Assembly (NCBI RefSeq): GCF_900156825.1
Contig: NZ_FTOV01000004.1
Coordinates: forward strand, 1-64,000
DNA from: Chryseobacterium gambrini
GTDB taxonomy: Bacteria; Bacteroidota; Bacteroidia; Flavobacteriales; Weeksellaceae
Length of the DNA stretch: 64,000 bases
Direction: 5' to 3'
The notes below the pieces were generated by a model that ran no database searches, was not told the DNA's origin, and saw nothing but the letters and a program-made list of their open reading frames with translations. Below are positions 35,212 through 44,214 of this stretch, piece by piece (the first letter of the stretch is position 1; every line of letters starts with the position of its first letter). A program made the translations under genes and the position numbers.

Positions 35212-36264
35212 ATGGAGTTTATAAAGTACGAAATTAAAAAGGGTGATACACTGGAATCTATTGCAGCGAAACAAGGCATTTCAGTAAAAGAGCTTGTCGA
35301 TTTTCATAATTTATATTGTGGAACGACAAATTTTATTATTGGAAACACGCTGCCTATTCATCTTCAGACTCTATGGGTGGAAAAAAAGACGAAGGAGGAA
35401 ATCAACAGGGCAATAGAAGACGTAAAATTTCCGCGAAAAACAAGATACAGATGCGAACAGTTCAACACCACCAAATTAGAGGACAGAATAACGTTTCACT
35501 GCAATACAAAAAAAGAATATGTGGTTGAAAAAGATGCTGCCAGTACAAAAGCGAAAGTCAGGCTTAAAGAATATTTATACAAAATAAATCCTGAAAATAT
35601 GGCTCTTGCCATAGAAGCGGTAAAAGAACTGGAATTTGATAAAGAAAATGTCATTTTCGAACTGGAATCTGACAATACCATAAAACGCGTACAGAATTTC
35701 CCTGAAATTAAAGAAAAGTGGGAACTTTTTAAACCCAGATTAAAATCTTCAGAATTTTACAGGCAGGTAGAAAAAATCAGTCCGAAAGCGGCTGAAGATA
35801 TTATAAAAGGAGGTGGAGTGGAATTTGAAAGCGAAGCCAATCTGAGAAAAACATATGATAAGTCACTTCTCTATCATGTTCTTTTCAATGATTATGATGC
35901 CCGTAAAAAAAGCATACAGAATAGCACGCTAAAATTTATTTCCCAGATATTTGTAGATATTCATATTGAGCTGGAATTGCAACATTCCATTATTAAGGAA
36001 GACGATTATTTTATAGAATTTAGAACAGTGGGAACACTTTTAAGAGATAAAATAGACCATTCTGTACTGGAACAGCAGTACAATAAGTTTTATAAACCTA
36101 TTATCGAATATGGTTTCAGCGAATATAACTATGATTATCGGATCAGAAGGATGGTTGACAAAAAAACAGGAACCATCGTCAATGCTTTTGCCTTAATGAA
36201 AGAAGAAGTGAAAAATAATTATCAGTTGGTCACCCAGTTTGATTTAAAGCAAATTGAATATTAA
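35212..36264 (+). CDS. cytoplasmic LysM-domain protein next to VgrG2
   Basis: 350 residues without a signal peptide. Residues 1-55: YEIKKGDTLESIAAKQGISV, a clear LysM repeat. The remainder is mixed, with a long central helical part (LYKINPENMALAIEAVKELE) and a C-terminal strand-rich part (FVDIHIELELQHSIIKEDDY). It shares its architecture with the 22231 gene. Located 3 bp after vgrG, it is the best placed gene to be an adaptor joining VgrG2 to the PAAR-like cargo encoded further on. Function not demonstrated. Confidence 0.65.
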   Translation: MEFIKYEIKKGDTLESIAAKQGISVKELVDFHNLYCGTTNFIIGNTLPIHLQTLWVEKKTKEEINRAIEDVKFPRKTRYRCEQFNTTKLEDRITFHCNTKKEYVVEKDAASTKAKVRLKEYLYKINPENMALAIEAVKELEFDKENVIFELESDNTIKRVQNFPEIKEKWELFKPRLKSSEFYRQVEKISPKAAEDIIKGGGVEFESEANLRKTYDKSLLYHVLFNDYDARKKSIQNSTLKFISQIFVDIHIELELQHSIIKEDDYFIEFRTVGTLLRDKIDHSVLEQQYNKFYKPIIEYGFSEYNYDYRIRRMVDKKTGTIVNAFALMKEEVKNNYQLVTQFDLKQIEY

Positions 36265-36277
36265 AAGTATCTTAGTT

Positions 36278-36805
36278 ATGGCGGATAAAGTATTTACATT
36301 CAATAACGTTTTACCCTTTCATATTGTAAAAACTCTTTTGGTGATTATACCTTGTTTAATGGCTTATGGTGCACTCTATTATTGGTTGTTTAAAGGAGTA
36401 TTCAGACTCTCATTTGCCATGTTCTTTATTCTTTTTTATCTTGGGACCTGTTATCTTATACTCAAAGCAATGTCCGTAAAAGTGAAAATATGGTTTGATG
36501 AAAACTTTTTTTACCTGCAAAAAGGAAATCAGTCTCCTGAAAAGTATTCCAAAACAGAAATAGAAGGATTCTACGCTTATGATTATGAAACCAAAGCTCC
36601 GGCATTGCAGAGTTCAAAAATATACTTCAGATTCTGTCTGAAAAATAAGACAGATATTTATTTAAATGATGTTGAATACAGAAATAAATATGAAGAGGAA
36701 AAAGGAAATGAACTTAAAAAATTACTGAAAGCGGCTCAGAAAGAACTTAATTTTTCAAAAGAAGAAAAGAAAAGCCTTCAGAATATTTACTGGTATTCAA
36801 AGTAA
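36278..36805 (+). CDS. small membrane protein with two transmembrane helices
   Basis: About 175 residues from ATG 36278 (an earlier TTG at 36254 is in frame and overlaps the LysM gene). Two transmembrane helices cover about 20-75 (VKTLLVIIPCLMAYGALYYW, LSFAMFFILFYLGTCYLILK). The rest is a cytoplasmic domain of about 100 residues (VKIWFDENFFYLQKGNQS, then a Lys-rich helical end). No family recognised. It lies between the LysM gene and the PAAR-like gene. It may act in loading or in immunity at the membrane. Confidence 0.5.
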   Translation: MADKVFTFNNVLPFHIVKTLLVIIPCLMAYGALYYWLFKGVFRLSFAMFFILFYLGTCYLILKAMSVKVKIWFDENFFYLQKGNQSPEKYSKTEIEGFYAYDYETKAPALQSSKIYFRFCLKNKTDIYLNDVEYRNKYEEEKGNELKKLLKAAQKELNFSKEEKKSLQNIYWYSK

Positions 36806-36895
36806 AATGAGTTAAAGATAGTTAGTATAAAAGAAGTCCTTAGTCCAGACTTACCTGCAAATTGATGATGTTTAAATCAAATAAAATACAACATT

Positions 36896-38206
36896 ATGAG
36901 TGCTTCATATATCCCGAAAGATGTTTATGCAGTCTGTACATTTCAGACGGATTCGGAACCCAGACAATTAATTCCCACAAGAGAAACGATCACGGTTTTC
37001 TATGGATCAGATACAACACGACCTTTATTAACGGTTGAAGACCGTAATATCAATAAAGAATTTCCCTGTAAAAGCCCTAAAAATGCAATGTGGGGATTTC
37101 TTTGTTTTGGAGCCGGTCTTATTGTAGGAGCGCTTCTGGTGTTATCCGGTCCTGTAGGTTGGGCGGCACTGGCTGTAGGAGTGGGTGTTCTTGCGTGTGC
37201 AGGTGCTGCAGTGTATCATGCCACAAAAATAAACCATTTATGCACCGAATCTTTAGGAAAAGGAAGCTGGAAGATTGAACATGAAAAAGTAACCTTTGAT
37301 AGATCTAAGGCAATCACCCAGAATTCTATACTCGTTTGTGATACAGGTGGCTTATTAAGCCCGATTTTTAGTTATGCCGTTGCTAAAAAATACGCACAGC
37401 AGATCGATAGCAATAACGGAAAAGAAATTTTTCTTAATGCGGCTGCATCTTTTTTTGGAGGAGCAGGAATTGTGATTGCCGGAGCTGAAATGGGAATTGC
37501 TAAAACATTATTATGGATGGGCGTAACGATGGGTGTAATGAATGAATTAAGCTACTGGGAAAGAGAAGGTATCCGAAACAGCTCCCTGGAAGATAACAGC
37601 CATTATCAGGATATGAATAAAGAAGCGGATGAAAACAGCAGAATTCCGGGCTATTTAAATGATGTACCGGAAAGCGTTACAGGCATTACTCCTTCAGATC
37701 TGGCAAGTCCCGATATTCTTGAGCTTAATGAGAAAGGAGGATTAGCAAGCAGAGACGGAAAAACGCCGGTTTTCTTTAACGGCAAATGGTATGTTCAGGA
37801 CTGGCAGAAGAATCTGATAGAAATAAAACAGGGAACAGCCTTATCCAAAGACTTAACCGCTTTAGAAGGAATAGATTCCCGCGAAGTATGGAAAACCCCC
37901 GAAGGAAAAGCAATTGTAGAGAATATTCGTAATGGCAAATACTCAGAATCGCTTGTCGCAACAGCCAAAGACGGCTTAGGAAGAGTACGTCCCCGAAACC
38001 TGCCCAACTTAGCCAGAGAACTTCCCGCTATAAAAATGCAGAACATCAAAAATATAGGAAAACTCGGCGTAAAAGGAGGAGGATTTGTAGGATTCTTTTT
38101 TCCGTTTATTGCAACCTATTTTTCAGAAGATTCAAGAAAAATACTGGCTCTGGCAATGGCGGAAGACTTTGGAAAAGGCATCAATGTAGTGGCGGATGAA
38201 GCCTGA
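36896..38206 (+). CDS. PAAR-like (DUF4280-type) T6SS effector with hydrophobic segments
   Basis: 436 residues. The N-terminal third has the DUF4280 pattern (YIPKDVYAVCTFQTDS, NINKEFPCKSPKNAMW, then SILVCDTGGLLSPIF with a Cys-x5 arrangement), split by a hydrophobic hairpin at about 63-100 (MWGFLCFGAGLIVGALLVLS). Further hydrophobic stretches occur at about 180-215 and near the C-terminus (about 395-412). No known catalytic motif is seen. It could be a pore-forming or membrane-crossing toxin. An Imm51 protein gene follows 149 bp on, a strong sign that the C-terminal part is a toxin. The activity is unknown. Confidence 0.65.
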   Translation: MSASYIPKDVYAVCTFQTDSEPRQLIPTRETITVFYGSDTTRPLLTVEDRNINKEFPCKSPKNAMWGFLCFGAGLIVGALLVLSGPVGWAALAVGVGVLACAGAAVYHATKINHLCTESLGKGSWKIEHEKVTFDRSKAITQNSILVCDTGGLLSPIFSYAVAKKYAQQIDSNNGKEIFLNAAASFFGGAGIVIAGAEMGIAKTLLWMGVTMGVMNELSYWEREGIRNSSLEDNSHYQDMNKEADENSRIPGYLNDVPESVTGITPSDLASPDILELNEKGGLASRDGKTPVFFNGKWYVQDWQKNLIEIKQGTALSKDLTALEGIDSREVWKTPEGKAIVENIRNGKYSESLVATAKDGLGRVRPRNLPNLARELPAIKMQNIKNIGKLGVKGGGFVGFFFPFIATYFSEDSRKILALAMAEDFGKGINVVADEA

Positions 38207-38355
38207 AATAAAAGACTTATCTGAGTTTCGTATAAATTCTCGTAACAATAATTCATGATAAAGATAATCTCGAAAACGTTAATAAATGTTATAAAAAATA
38301 AATGAGCTCAGAAATTTATTATCTTTAATATTCAATTAATTTTAATAAAAATAGT

Positions 38356-38706
38356 ATGGAAGCCTACAATTTTGAGACTGCTATTAAGCCCTTTTTTTGG
38401 GTATCCTCAGAAAAAACATATTCAGTATGTTTAAACGCAGGAACGTACAAACCTGAAATTTTCGAATGGAGAAAAGACGAAGGTTTCGAAGGCAACGGTT
38501 ACGACTGGACTTCACTGGCAAAAGTTTTTGTAGAAGAGAAAAAACCGAACCTGTCGGACGATATTAAATTCGATCCGGAAGCCGATATGTTCTGTGCCTA
38601 TTCCAGCAATCCGGAAAGCCTGAAAGAATTTATTTCTGAATTCAAAAAAGCCTGTGAAGACGAAATGCTGATTCAGGATCTCTTTTCAAAAGCCGAAATT
38701 GATTAA
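38356..38706 (+). CDS. Imm51-family immunity protein
   Basis: 116 residues, acidic, no signal peptide or transmembrane helix, so cytoplasmic. The motif KDEGFEGNGYDWTSLA followed by IKFDPEADMFCAYSSNPESL is the hallmark of Imm51 (polymorphic toxin immunity). It is the first gene after the PAAR-like effector and therefore its likely protector. A probable -7 box TATCTTTA (38320-38327) gives it its own promoter, which fits the need for constant immunity. The cytoplasmic location suggests a toxin that acts in the cytoplasm. Confidence 0.75.
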   Translation: MEAYNFETAIKPFFWVSSEKTYSVCLNAGTYKPEIFEWRKDEGFEGNGYDWTSLAKVFVEEKKPNLSDDIKFDPEADMFCAYSSNPESLKEFISEFKKACEDEMLIQDLFSKAEID

Positions 38707-38725
38707 ATATCCCTTAAAATATTCA

Positions 38726-38752
38726 AAAAGATCTCAATTTGAGGTCTTTTTT
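38726..38752 (+). terminator. terminator after the Imm51 gene
   Basis: AAAAGATCTCA pairs with TGAGGTCTTTT (38726-38736 with 38740-38750), then T run. It marks the end of the T6SS region. Confidence 0.85.
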
Positions 38753-38830
38753 ATTTGTAGCATTCCGACTGTTTAAACAATTTCGATCCAAAATCTGTTC
38801 TTTCTTATCCTGTGAATGAAAATATTTTAA

Positions 38831-39232
38831 GGAGCTGTTTCTCGCTTTCCGCACTCGCTATTTCTTTAGTTTCGGCTGCGACGGCAAAGCCGCCGCAGCC
38901 GAAACTAAAGAAATGAGCTCAGACAAATGCTGCAATCGAGGCTAGGACAACGGAAACGTTGAAATTTTCAGTAAGATTAGTACTCATTCGTCAGAATGAC
39001 AGCTCATATTGCCTGAAAATCGACTTCGGAAGCTGAAGTGTTAAGAAAATGAATCAGATGAACGTTAAAAAAATTCTACTGTCTGAGCGCGACAGAATTT
39101 TAAACTGAAGAACCAATTTACCATTCGCGCGAGTTTTAGAATTTTTAGAGCATAGGATTCATTTTTAGCATTCAGCTTTCCAGTCTTGAATTTTTGTTTC
39201 TTTTGTTTCAGGACAAAAGAAAAATATTTAGA
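38831..39232. repeat. non-coding composite repeat with a 26-bp hairpin
   Basis: No gene occurs between 38707 and 39331. A long inverted repeat, arms 38860-38885 and 38889-38914 (25 of 26 bases pair, loop AAA), starts after a GGAGCTGTTTCTCGCTTTCC phrase and ends before ATCGAGGCTAGGACAACGG. Similar GGAGCT...GGGCTAGG phrases are known to me as dispersed elements in flavobacterial genomes. Further on, a CTGTC...GACAG mini-hairpin occurs near 39080 and a TTTTGTTTCAGGACAAAAG hairpin near 39200. Probably an old repetitive element rather than a promoter. Confidence 0.55.
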
Positions 39233-39317
39233 ATAGAATTCAATATTTAGATTCTTTCAAAAGACAATTCGCACTGTTATTTTAATTCAACACAAAAGAA
39301 AAAGAAAAGTAATTTCT

Positions 39318-39325
39318 TATCTTTG
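39318..39325 (+). promoter_or_regulatory. -7 box of polA
   Basis: TATCTTTG matches TAnnTTTG and ends 6 bp before ATG 39332, so the mRNA would start only a few bases from that codon (leaderless) or translation starts at the next ATG, 39341. No good -33 box. Confidence 0.55.
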
Positions 39326-39331
39326 TTCCTT

Positions 39332-42178
39332 ATGGAAAATATGGACGCAACACAAGATAAAAGGTTATTTCTCATCGATGCTTATGCGATGATTTTCAGA
39401 GGATATTACGCATTAATCAGAAATCCGAGGCTTACAAGTAAAGGGCTGGACACTTCTGCCATCTTCGGATTTACGAATTCTTTAATTGAACTGATCAGAA
39501 GAGAAAAACCAACCCATTTGGCAGTGGTTTTTGATGTAGGAGAGGCAAGTATAAGAACCGAAGACTTCTCAGATTATAAAGCGAACCGAAGCGAAACGCC
39601 TGAAGCCATTAAAAATGCGATTCCATACATTCACAGGATTTTAGAGGCAATGCACATTCCCATTTTGGGAGTTCCGGGATATGAAGCAGATGATGTAATC
39701 GGAACCATTGCCTGCAAAGCAGAAAAAGAAGGCTACGTCACATTCATGGTAACGCCGGATAAAGACTTTGCACAGCTTGTAACAGATAAAATCAAAATTT
39801 ATAAACCGGGACTTAAAGGCGGCGATATTGAAATTTTAGGCGTTGAAGAAGTCAAAGCCAAATACGAAATTGAAGATCCGAAACAGGTAATCGACTTTCT
39901 TGCGATGATGGGAGATGCAGTCGACAATATTCCCGGACTGGAAGGCGTTGGTGAAAAAACAGCCATGAAATTCCTGAAAGAATTCGGAAGCATAGAAAAT
40001 CTTTTAGCCAATACAGATCAGCTTAAAGGAAAGCTGAAAGAAAAAGTGGAAGCTTCAGCCGAAAGAGGAATTTTATCCAAAAAATTAGCGACCATTATCT
40101 GCGATGCTCCTGTAGAATTTCATCAGGAACAGTACGATCTGGAAACGCCTGATTTTGAGAAAGTAAAAGAAGTCTTTGAAGAAATAGAATTCCGTAGATT
40201 ATACGAAAATCTTTACCGTGCTTTTGCTCCGGCTGCAGCGCCAAATGTAGTTACAGAAGTGGAAGTAACGGTTACAGAAACGACTCCTCAGCAAAAAGTT
40301 GCACAGGCAGTCGGACAGTTGGATCTTTTTGCCACTTATGAAGATCTTGATCAGGCAACCTCTACAAAATCGACGATTGAGCAGAATGATCACCTTTATC
40401 AGTTTGTAGATAATCCGAAAGCACAGAAAATTTTAGTCAATAATTTATTAAAACAAAAAGTAGTCTGCTTCGATACCGAAACCACCTCTCTTAATGAACT
40501 GGAAGCCGAATTGGTCGGGATGAGTTTTTCCTACAAAAAAGGTTTGGCGTATTATGTTCCGTTATCCGAAGATCAGGGAGAAGTTCTGCAGACACTGGAA
40601 ATTTTCAGACCGTTTTTCGAGAAAGAAGATCTGGTAAAAGTAGCGCACAACTTAAAATTCGATTATAAAATCCTTAAAAGATACGATATTACGGTAAAAG
40701 GAGCCATGTTTGATACCATGATTGCGCATTACCTTTTAAATCCGGACGGAAGACACGGGATGGATTATCTTTCGGAAGTTTACTTAAATTACAAACCTGT
40801 TTCCATCGAAACCATCATCGGTAAAAAAGGAAAAAAACAGGGCAATTTCCGTGATGCGGATCTCAGAACCCAGACCGATTACGCTGCAGAAGATGCAGAT
40901 GTAACTTTCCAGTTGTACGAATTGTTTGCGCCACAGCTTAAAAAAGAAAATTTAGAAGACTTATTCTTCAGTATAGAAATGCCTTTGATGGAAGTTTTGG
41001 CAAAAATGGAACTGGAAGGAATTTCTCTTGACGAAAAATGGCTGGCTCAGGAAAGTATTGATCTTGAGAACGATCTAAGACAGCTCGAATCCAAAATATT
41101 TGAGATTTCAGGGGAAGAATTTAATATGAATTCTCCAAAACAGCTGGGTGAAATTTTATTTGAAAAAATGCAGCTTGATCCGAAAGCGAAAAAGACAAAA
41201 ACCGGACAGTACGCAACTTCGGAAGATGTCCTTCAAAAACTGTCTTCAAAGCACGAAATCATCAAGCATATTCTGGAATACAGAACCTATCAGAAATTAA
41301 AATCGACTTACGTTGATGCATTGCCGTCACAGATTGAAAAATCCGATAACCGCGTTCATACCAATTTCTCACAGACTACGGCTGCAACAGGTCGTCTGGC
41401 GAGTGTAAACCCAAATTTACAGAATATTCCGATCCGAACTCTGAGAGGTCAGCAAATTCGTGGAGCGTTTGTTTCCGCAGAAGGAAAGAAAATTATTTCT
41501 GCCGATTATTCCCAGATCGAACTTCGTCTGATTGCCGAAATTTCAGGGGAAGACAATATGATTAAAGCGTTCCAGAACGGGGAAGATATTCACGCTTCTA
41601 CGGCGGCAAAACTGTTCAATATTCCATTGGAAGAAGTTTCCAAAACACAGAGAAGTCAGGCAAAAACCGTAAACTTCGGAATCATTTACGGACAGGGCGC
41701 TTTTGCATTGGCAGAGCAGACCGGACTTTCAAGAACAGAAGCAAAACAAATGATTGAAGCCTATTTTGAAACCTATCCGAAACTGAAGGAATACATGGCG
41801 GAACAGGTAAGAAAAGCCCGTGAAGTCGGTTATGTGGAAACACTTTTAGGCAGAAAACGCCATTTAAAAGACATCAATTCCAATAATTTTGTGGTTCGTG
41901 GTCACGCGGAACGAAATGCGGTGAATGCTCCTGTTCAGGGAAGCGCAGCAGATGTGGTAAAAATGGCAATGATTAAAATTCAGAAAGAACTGGAAAAGGA
42001 AAAGCTGCAGACAAAAATGCTGCTTCAGGTACATGACGAATTAATTTTTGAAGCCCCGATTGATGAGGTGGAAGTTGCCAAAAACATCATTAAAATGGAA
42101 ATGGAAAACGCCGTTGAAACGCAGGTTCCGTTATTGGTTGAAGTTGGAGTAGGGAATAACTGGCTGGAAGCGCATTAA
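39332..42178 (+). CDS. polA: DNA polymerase I
   Basis: About 948 residues from ATG 39332 (a second in-frame ATG at 39341 is equally possible). Residues about 10-300 are the 5'-3' nuclease (KRLFLIDAYAMIFRGYYALI, then MGDAVDNIPGLEGVGEKTA). Residues about 360-550 are the 3'-5' exonuclease with its DxE motif intact (FDTETTSLNELEAE), so proofreading is probably active. Residues about 560-948 are the polymerase: motif A SADYSQIELRL, motif B RSQAKTVNFGIIYG, motif C VHDELIFEA. Length and motifs are standard for a housekeeping enzyme. The next gene starts 11 bp downstream. Confidence 0.97.
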   Translation: MENMDATQDKRLFLIDAYAMIFRGYYALIRNPRLTSKGLDTSAIFGFTNSLIELIRREKPTHLAVVFDVGEASIRTEDFSDYKANRSETPEAIKNAIPYIHRILEAMHIPILGVPGYEADDVIGTIACKAEKEGYVTFMVTPDKDFAQLVTDKIKIYKPGLKGGDIEILGVEEVKAKYEIEDPKQVIDFLAMMGDAVDNIPGLEGVGEKTAMKFLKEFGSIENLLANTDQLKGKLKEKVEASAERGILSKKLATIICDAPVEFHQEQYDLETPDFEKVKEVFEEIEFRRLYENLYRAFAPAAAPNVVTEVEVTVTETTPQQKVAQAVGQLDLFATYEDLDQATSTKSTIEQNDHLYQFVDNPKAQKILVNNLLKQKVVCFDTETTSLNELEAELVGMSFSYKKGLAYYVPLSEDQGEVLQTLEIFRPFFEKEDLVKVAHNLKFDYKILKRYDITVKGAMFDTMIAHYLLNPDGRHGMDYLSEVYLNYKPVSIETIIGKKGKKQGNFRDADLRTQTDYAAEDADVTFQLYELFAPQLKKENLEDLFFSIEMPLMEVLAKMELEGISLDEKWLAQESIDLENDLRQLESKIFEISGEEFNMNSPKQLGEILFEKMQLDPKAKKTKTGQYATSEDVLQKLSSKHEIIKHILEYRTYQKLKSTYVDALPSQIEKSDNRVHTNFSQTTAATGRLASVNPNLQNIPIRTLRGQQIRGAFVSAEGKKIISADYSQIELRLIAEISGEDNMIKAFQNGEDIHASTAAKLFNIPLEEVSKTQRSQAKTVNFGIIYGQGAFALAEQTGLSRTEAKQMIEAYFETYPKLKEYMAEQVRKAREVGYVETLLGRKRHLKDINSNNFVVRGHAERNAVNAPVQGSAADVVKMAMIKIQKELEKEKLQTKMLLQVHDELIFEAPIDEVEVAKNIIKMEMENAVETQVPLLVEVGVGNNWLEAH

Positions 42179-42189
42179 AATTTTTATTT

Positions 42190-43395
42190 ATGGAGGAAAG
42201 GAAAATACATTATAATTTAAAACCATTATTAGCAAATTTAAATCGATTAGCAAATTTCAAAGATTATTTAGAATCAAGTGAATTCCATAATATTTTGTTA
42301 GAATATGGATATGATGAATTGTGGGAAAAAAATATTAGTTATACAGGAATTTTAGGACGACAAGAAGTTAATAAAACATATGTAAATTGTTTAAACTTTA
42401 TGTTATTAATTTGGATAGATTCTAATGGCGATGAACGAATTACTAAGAGAATAAATGAATTTTTAACTTTTACAATTTCTGGATATATTGAATTTAATGA
42501 AATCAAAAAAGATTTTTCTAAATTAATTAACAGTTTAGATTTTGGACCTGATACAAAAGCAACTCAAGATAAAATAAATGGATTATTATCATCAAAAGTA
42601 TATGAAGAAACTGTAATGGATAAAAATGAAATTGAAGAAGTAACTCAATCTGTAGAAATTGATTATGCGATTATTACTGCTCTTGAAGATGATGAAATGG
42701 AAAAGATATTACCATTAATTGTAAAAGAGGGAGAAGTTGAAGATTCGAATAATTATATTGAATATGGTTATCTTAGAGATAAACCAAGTAAAAAAATTGT
42801 ATATGCTTCACAACATAATACAGGAATGGTAGATGCTTCTATTTTAGCTTCAGAACTTATAATTAAGTTTAAGCCAAAATTTCTAATTATGATTGGGGTT
42901 TTGGGAGGAAAGCCGGCAGAGACAAGTATTGGTGATGTAATTATTGCGAATAAAGTTTTTGAAATTGATCGAGGAAAACTAACCGATGTAGGTTTTAAAA
43001 AAGAAGCTTCGGTTGCTAATCTTAAATCAAGAGAAATCATAAAAATAAATAGGAAAAAAAGGGAAATAGAAGATTTTATAAAAGGAGTTGATGAAACTAG
43101 AAAGTCTCATGTACAATTACATTTTGGTCCTATTGCTTGTGTTAATCAAGTTATAGATGTTGAAGACTTTTTTCAAGAAAAAATAACTACTGTTGATAGG
43201 AAAGCTATTGCTTTAGAAATGGAAAGTTTCGCTATAGTCAGAGCTTGTGAACTACTTAATAATGGAGAAACTAAACCTTTAATAATTAAATCTGTAATGG
43301 ACAATACTCAAGATAAAACAGATGAAGGAAAAACGTATGCTGCATGGACAAGTGCTAAAACATTAGAGTTCATATTATTAAATGATATAATTTAG
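42190..43395 (+). CDS. nucleoside-phosphorylase-like protein with unknown N-terminal domain
   Basis: 401 residues. Residues about 153-401 match the phosphorylase superfamily (PNP/MTAN, PF01048-like): VEIDYAIITALEDDEMEK, IGVLGGKPAETSIGDVIIAN, and ALEMESFAIVRACELL, the last containing the MExF/E segment that binds ribose. Residues 1-150 are mainly helical (LNRLANFKDYLESSEFHN) and not recognised. Codons are far richer in A and T than in polA next to it, pointing to transfer. PNP-like domains behind a sensor or effector-associated domain are known in bacterial conflict and defence systems. Start chosen at ATG 42190; a terminator closes it. Confidence 0.75.
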   Translation: MEERKIHYNLKPLLANLNRLANFKDYLESSEFHNILLEYGYDELWEKNISYTGILGRQEVNKTYVNCLNFMLLIWIDSNGDERITKRINEFLTFTISGYIEFNEIKKDFSKLINSLDFGPDTKATQDKINGLLSSKVYEETVMDKNEIEEVTQSVEIDYAIITALEDDEMEKILPLIVKEGEVEDSNNYIEYGYLRDKPSKKIVYASQHNTGMVDASILASELIIKFKPKFLIMIGVLGGKPAETSIGDVIIANKVFEIDRGKLTDVGFKKEASVANLKSREIIKINRKKREIEDFIKGVDETRKSHVQLHFGPIACVNQVIDVEDFFQEKITTVDRKAIALEMESFAIVRACELLNNGETKPLIIKSVMDNTQDKTDEGKTYAAWTSAKTLEFILLNDII

Positions 43396-43419
43396 AGTTA
43401 CTAAAAAATTAAAATAAAT

Positions 43420-43447
43420 ACTTTCACAACAACGTGAAAGTTTTTTT
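43420..43447 (+). terminator. terminator after the phosphorylase-like gene
   Basis: ACTTTCAC / GTGAAAGT (43420-43427 with 43434-43441), loop AACAAC, then TTTTTTTT. Confidence 0.85.
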
Positions 43448-43514
43448 ATTGATCGGTTTGAAAAAGCAATTTTTACAAAAATATTAATAATTTTAAGTGA
43501 ACAAATTTTATCTG

Positions 43515-44099
43515 ATGAAGTTTTTATTTCTGCTTTTCCCTATCATTATCTTTTCCCAAGCGAAAAAGGATTCTATTTATGAAAATTATATATATTCAAA
43601 AGCGAAATGCATTGAAGAAAATAAAAAAGATAAGATTCTGTATGATAAGCTAAAGCATGAAGCTTCCGAAATGGACTTCAATTCTTTAACCAGAACCTTA
43701 ATAGATAATTTGGATGAGCGACAATTTACCAGAAGATACATTAATTTCAGATACAGTGTTTTTAGATTAGAATGTGGAAGTTTCGATCCTGCCGAATATG
43801 AATGTGAAAAATACAATCTCAAAGATCCGTTTTATAATCTTCGAAATTGGACAACTGATGATTTGATTTATTTAGGGAAAAAATTTAAAGATAAATTTAT
43901 CATTCCAAGTTCGGTTGGCAGTGGTTTTGGATATTATGAAGGATATTATTACGTGGATAAAGAAGATGCAGAAAAATTCAAGAAATTTAGTGTAGGAAAA
44001 GTCAAGGAGTCCGGAGCAGAATTTTACTACTATTCCAAAAATAGTAAAAAATTCTTTGGAAATCTCAGTAAATACAGGGATGGATTACATTCAATTTAG
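43515..44099 (+). CDS. exported protein of unknown function
   Basis: About 194 residues from ATG 43515; the frame reaches back to GTG 43497, but the signal peptide (MKFLFLLFPIIIFSQ) starts at this ATG. The mature part is charged and Tyr-rich (RYINFRYSVFRLECG, CEKYNLKDPFYNLRNW, YYEGYYYVDKEDAEKF). It ends at YRDGLHSI, but an open frame shifted by one base continues at 44080, so the C-terminus may be truncated by a frameshift. No family recognised. Confidence 0.5.
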   Translation: MKFLFLLFPIIIFSQAKKDSIYENYIYSKAKCIEENKKDKILYDKLKHEASEMDFNSLTRTLIDNLDERQFTRRYINFRYSVFRLECGSFDPAEYECEKYNLKDPFYNLRNWTTDDLIYLGKKFKDKFIIPSSVGSGFGYYEGYYYVDKEDAEKFKKFSVGKVKESGAEFYYYSKNSKKFFGNLSKYRDGLHSI

Positions 44100-44208
44100 T
44101 TTTTATAATCTGCCGGATCATCAGGTAAAAGTTTATCAGTATATCAACAGTAAAAAAACAGTAAAAACTTACGAATATAAATATGATAAGTGGGAAATTA
44201 TTGAGTAA
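44080..44208 (+). pseudogene. possible frameshifted C-terminal extension or small ORF
   Basis: A 42-codon frame, shifted by one base, overlaps the end of the upstream gene. Its reading QVKVYQYINSKKTVKTYEYK, then KWEIIE, looks like the end of a strand-rich protein. If the upstream gene lost or gained one base near 44080-44098, this would be its original tail. It could also be a chance ORF. Confidence 0.35.
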
Positions 44209-44214
44209 TTCAAT

